Assembly (NCBI GenBank): GCA_003313425.1
Contig: NHZP01000004.1
Coordinates: 1,550,001-1,614,000, forward strand
Reading direction: 5' to 3'
Length of the DNA stretch: 64,000 nucleotides
From: Pseudopyrenochaeta lycopersici
Taxonomy: Eukaryota; Ascomycota; Dothideomycetes; Pleosporales; Pseudopyrenochaetaceae
The position numbers and the translations under genes were made by a program. Below are positions 61,794 through 64,000 of this stretch, in pieces (position 1 is the first letter of the stretch; every line of letters starts with the position of its first letter). Below the pieces are notes generated by a model, which saw only the letters and a program-made list of their open reading frames with translations, was not told where the DNA came from and ran no database searches.

Positions 61794-64000
61794 GATAGGC
61801 CTCCCTTAGATGAAAGTGCGGATTGTGATGGTGTATATCAGACTGCTTGGACTCAACAGTACTCAAGAGGAGAAAGAGACAAAAAAACGAGAGTGAGAGA
61901 CTGAATGAAAGATAGTTGGACAGCACAAAGAACGGGGCACAGCAACTAGGTCATAGATCAACACAAGGACAAGTACGTACTCCAAGAGAACCAAGGAGTC
62001 GGCGAGGAGGCCTGACAAAGGCGATGCCGTGTCCGTAGCATGAAATGAAGACATCTTACGGGGCAAACGTGGTGCGGCTCCTATCGCAGTTTAGTCTATA
62101 GCTCAACATGACTTAGTTGATCTCTACTGCGTGGTGGCTGAGGAGGTTTGTGTTATTTTGGTGTTGCGTGAGAAGCTTAGCCTCGTTGTGGTGAGCCCGA
62201 ATGAGATTTACTTCCCTAAACTGCTCCAAGGAGTTTAGCGTAGGATTACGCCCGTGCGACACACCCTGGCAACGTCTATTCAGCTGGTGACATCAAGCGG
62301 TCTGGGCGAGGAGCCTCAGGCCACCACCAACACCGTGTTTTGAACAAAGGGAAAGACGAGGCGAATAATGAAGAGTTCACACGCTGACCTCGCCGGAGAT
62401 AATCGAGGGCTGTGAGACAACAGAACTGTCTTACTACCGGTATTGCCACTGCGTACTGCCACGTTCTTAATATGCGGCGACGCATGGATTTGCACCTTCT
62501 TTTGTCCCGGTGGCGTTTGTTACTCGAAATGACATTGCACGTTCTCATCCGCTTTTGTCTTAAAAGCTCGGCCCAGTTGGCATGTAAGGATGCATTCATT
62601 TCGCTAGAGCCGCATAGGATTTTTCCTTCGGTCAGCAGAAGCCGCACGCGATCTTATGCTCTCGGGTAGCCGACCCGGACGCTGCAAAGAGCTGAAGTTG
62701 TGAGGTTATTTCGTATGCCTAGCATCATAGAAGCTGGATAAGCTGGCTGTCTGGACGACACCGCTCATGCGAAACGCCTCCATATCCAGGGATCGGTGGT
62801 ATTAGAAAGTGCGAGGTGATCTGACTCGAATGGATGCCGTCAAACCTTCGTGATCGCCTCGGATCCGGAAAGTAGAATTGCTTTGCCGATATCGGGTCTT
62901 ACGTGGTTGTTATTGTAGAATCCGACGCTGGTTTACCACCTGGGAAACTGCAAAGAAACTCCGTTGATGTATGATCCAGGGAGATGGCTCTCAACCGCAA
63001 AGAAGACTTGGAAGATACCATTTACCTTCCAAATCTTGTGAAAAACACCCATATCGCCGTTTTGGACTCGCCGACTGGTTATATTAAGAATTTGGGTGAC
63101 GTTGCTGATAGGCGAGCAACTCCTTTGAATCAGGGATACACGGCTATATGTAGTGGACACTTAGGCAAGTCGTCGAAAAGGAATACTTCTGGCAGTGACA
63201 GCGATCGATTGGCAATAAGGATTGTGTAGACTTTGGAGATCGTTCCTGTCCATCGATGGCTTCAGATGTTGGTTCGAGCCTTTCAGCATCCCAACAGCGT
63301 CTAATAACGTAGACATAATGCCGGTCTTTTCTCACAGGGTTTTCGAACTCGGAAGTTCATCATCGTCCTCAGCCGCATCGGTTGCAATTAGGACGTTCGG
63401 GTTTCAGTAAGCAGTGGCCATGTGGGGCGAATGAAGCGACAAGTCGTGCCGAGGGTTCTGAGTAATGCAGAGGAGTCGAGTTGATGCAGAGAGTCTAGGC
63501 ATCTTACTAATATGATGGCATCTGATAAGACGACGAGTAGTGGCAGTGTAACGCCTTTGAGAGGGCGCTGCAGATTCTCCTCTGGTCAGCCTTCAGATCG
63601 CCCTGAACCATTGCTGGAGAGTTATGACTCTATCGATTCGTCTTGTCTCGGGACCTGAAGTGGTAGGGCTGCCATGCAGCGCTCTATGAATGGCTGGTGG
63701 TGACTAACACCTATTACATGTGCCTGTTGTCTGGTAGATCTGGAACTGATAGTATCAACGCTTCGTGCATAATACCCTCTTGGGACATATAAACATTATA
63801 TCGCCGTCTTCAACTATCCTGACTGATCATAGTATCATATTGAAAATCTCATATCAGTTGCGATCATAGAAAGTTGTTAGTGTCTCAGAGCCGCCGAGAT
63901 GTGGCGCGCGATGCGGTTCCCACGCAGCTATTCTGGCATAAATCCTGCGAATCATGAGTTCAGAGCATGTGCAAGTGGAGCAATCAAAGGTGAAGACATG
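61794..64000. other. Right-end region without a firm gene
   Basis: About 2.2 kb. Two plus-strand pieces could be exons of an unseen gene: 63222-63410, ending in Ser-rich sequence just before GTAAGC, and 63512-63658 (48 residues, MMASDKTTSSGSVTPLRGRC on, stop at 63656), preceded by an ACTAAT branch-like site. I could not join them in frame, so no gene is called. Confidence 0.4.

Noticed and set aside
1..64000. tRNA or rRNA genes and CRISPR arrays
   Set aside because: No T-loop/anticodon arrangement or rRNA block was recognised by eye, and the only short regular repeats are coding minisatellites. A tRNAscan run would settle tRNAs.

Overview
This window is nuclear DNA of a filamentous ascomycete (Pezizomycotina), most likely a Dothideomycete. 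The evidence is introns of about 46-80 bp with GTAAGT-like donors, CTAAC-like branch sites and CAG/TAG acceptors; a HET-domain gene; a chitin-binding (hevein-type) gene; a fungal piggyBac element; and fungal forms of kinesin-5, Rad2/XPG and cAMP phosphodiesterase. The genus is inference; no rRNA or tRNA was recognised.

Layout. Positions 1-23,300 are a gene-dense core: a BTB/POZ protein (cut by the left edge), a DUF1989 protein, a secreted repeat protein with Kex2-like sites, mitochondrial QRI7/TsaD, a patatin-like lipase, a kinase-like gene with an early in-frame stop, Rad2/XPG nuclease, a FAT1-type acyl-CoA synthetase, and an unknown basic nuclear-looking protein. Positions 23,300-39,600 hold kinesin-5, a complete piggyBac transposon between it and a PHAF1/UPF0183 gene, mitochondrial isoleucyl-tRNA synthetase, and a cAMP phosphodiesterase with a receiver-like N-terminus. 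From 39,600 on the window is gene-poor and accessory: a GC-rich gene-free block, a Cys-rich single-pass membrane protein, a WD40 relic, a chitin-binding protein, a SUKH-like protein, eroded coding sequence, a HET protein, an AT-rich gene-free tract, an O-methyltransferase with a frameshift, and a second copy of the Cys-rich membrane protein family.

The core genes are housekeeping and share no pathway. The accessory half (HET, WD40 relic, chitin binding, surface-receptor-like paralogues, decayed methyltransferase, dispersed repeats) fits a fast-evolving compartment dealing with the cell surface and non-self. The most unusual item is the 809-residue secreted protein at 3895-6377: a hidden first exon gives a clear signal peptide, and the body has about 19 short Ile/Pro/Ser-Trp motifs, seven ending in Trp-Gly-Lys-Arg followed by Glu-Ala, Asp-Ala, Gln-Asp or Asn-Ser. 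It looks like a precursor of processed secreted peptides. Exon coordinates below were worked out by hand from splice signals and reading-frame continuity.
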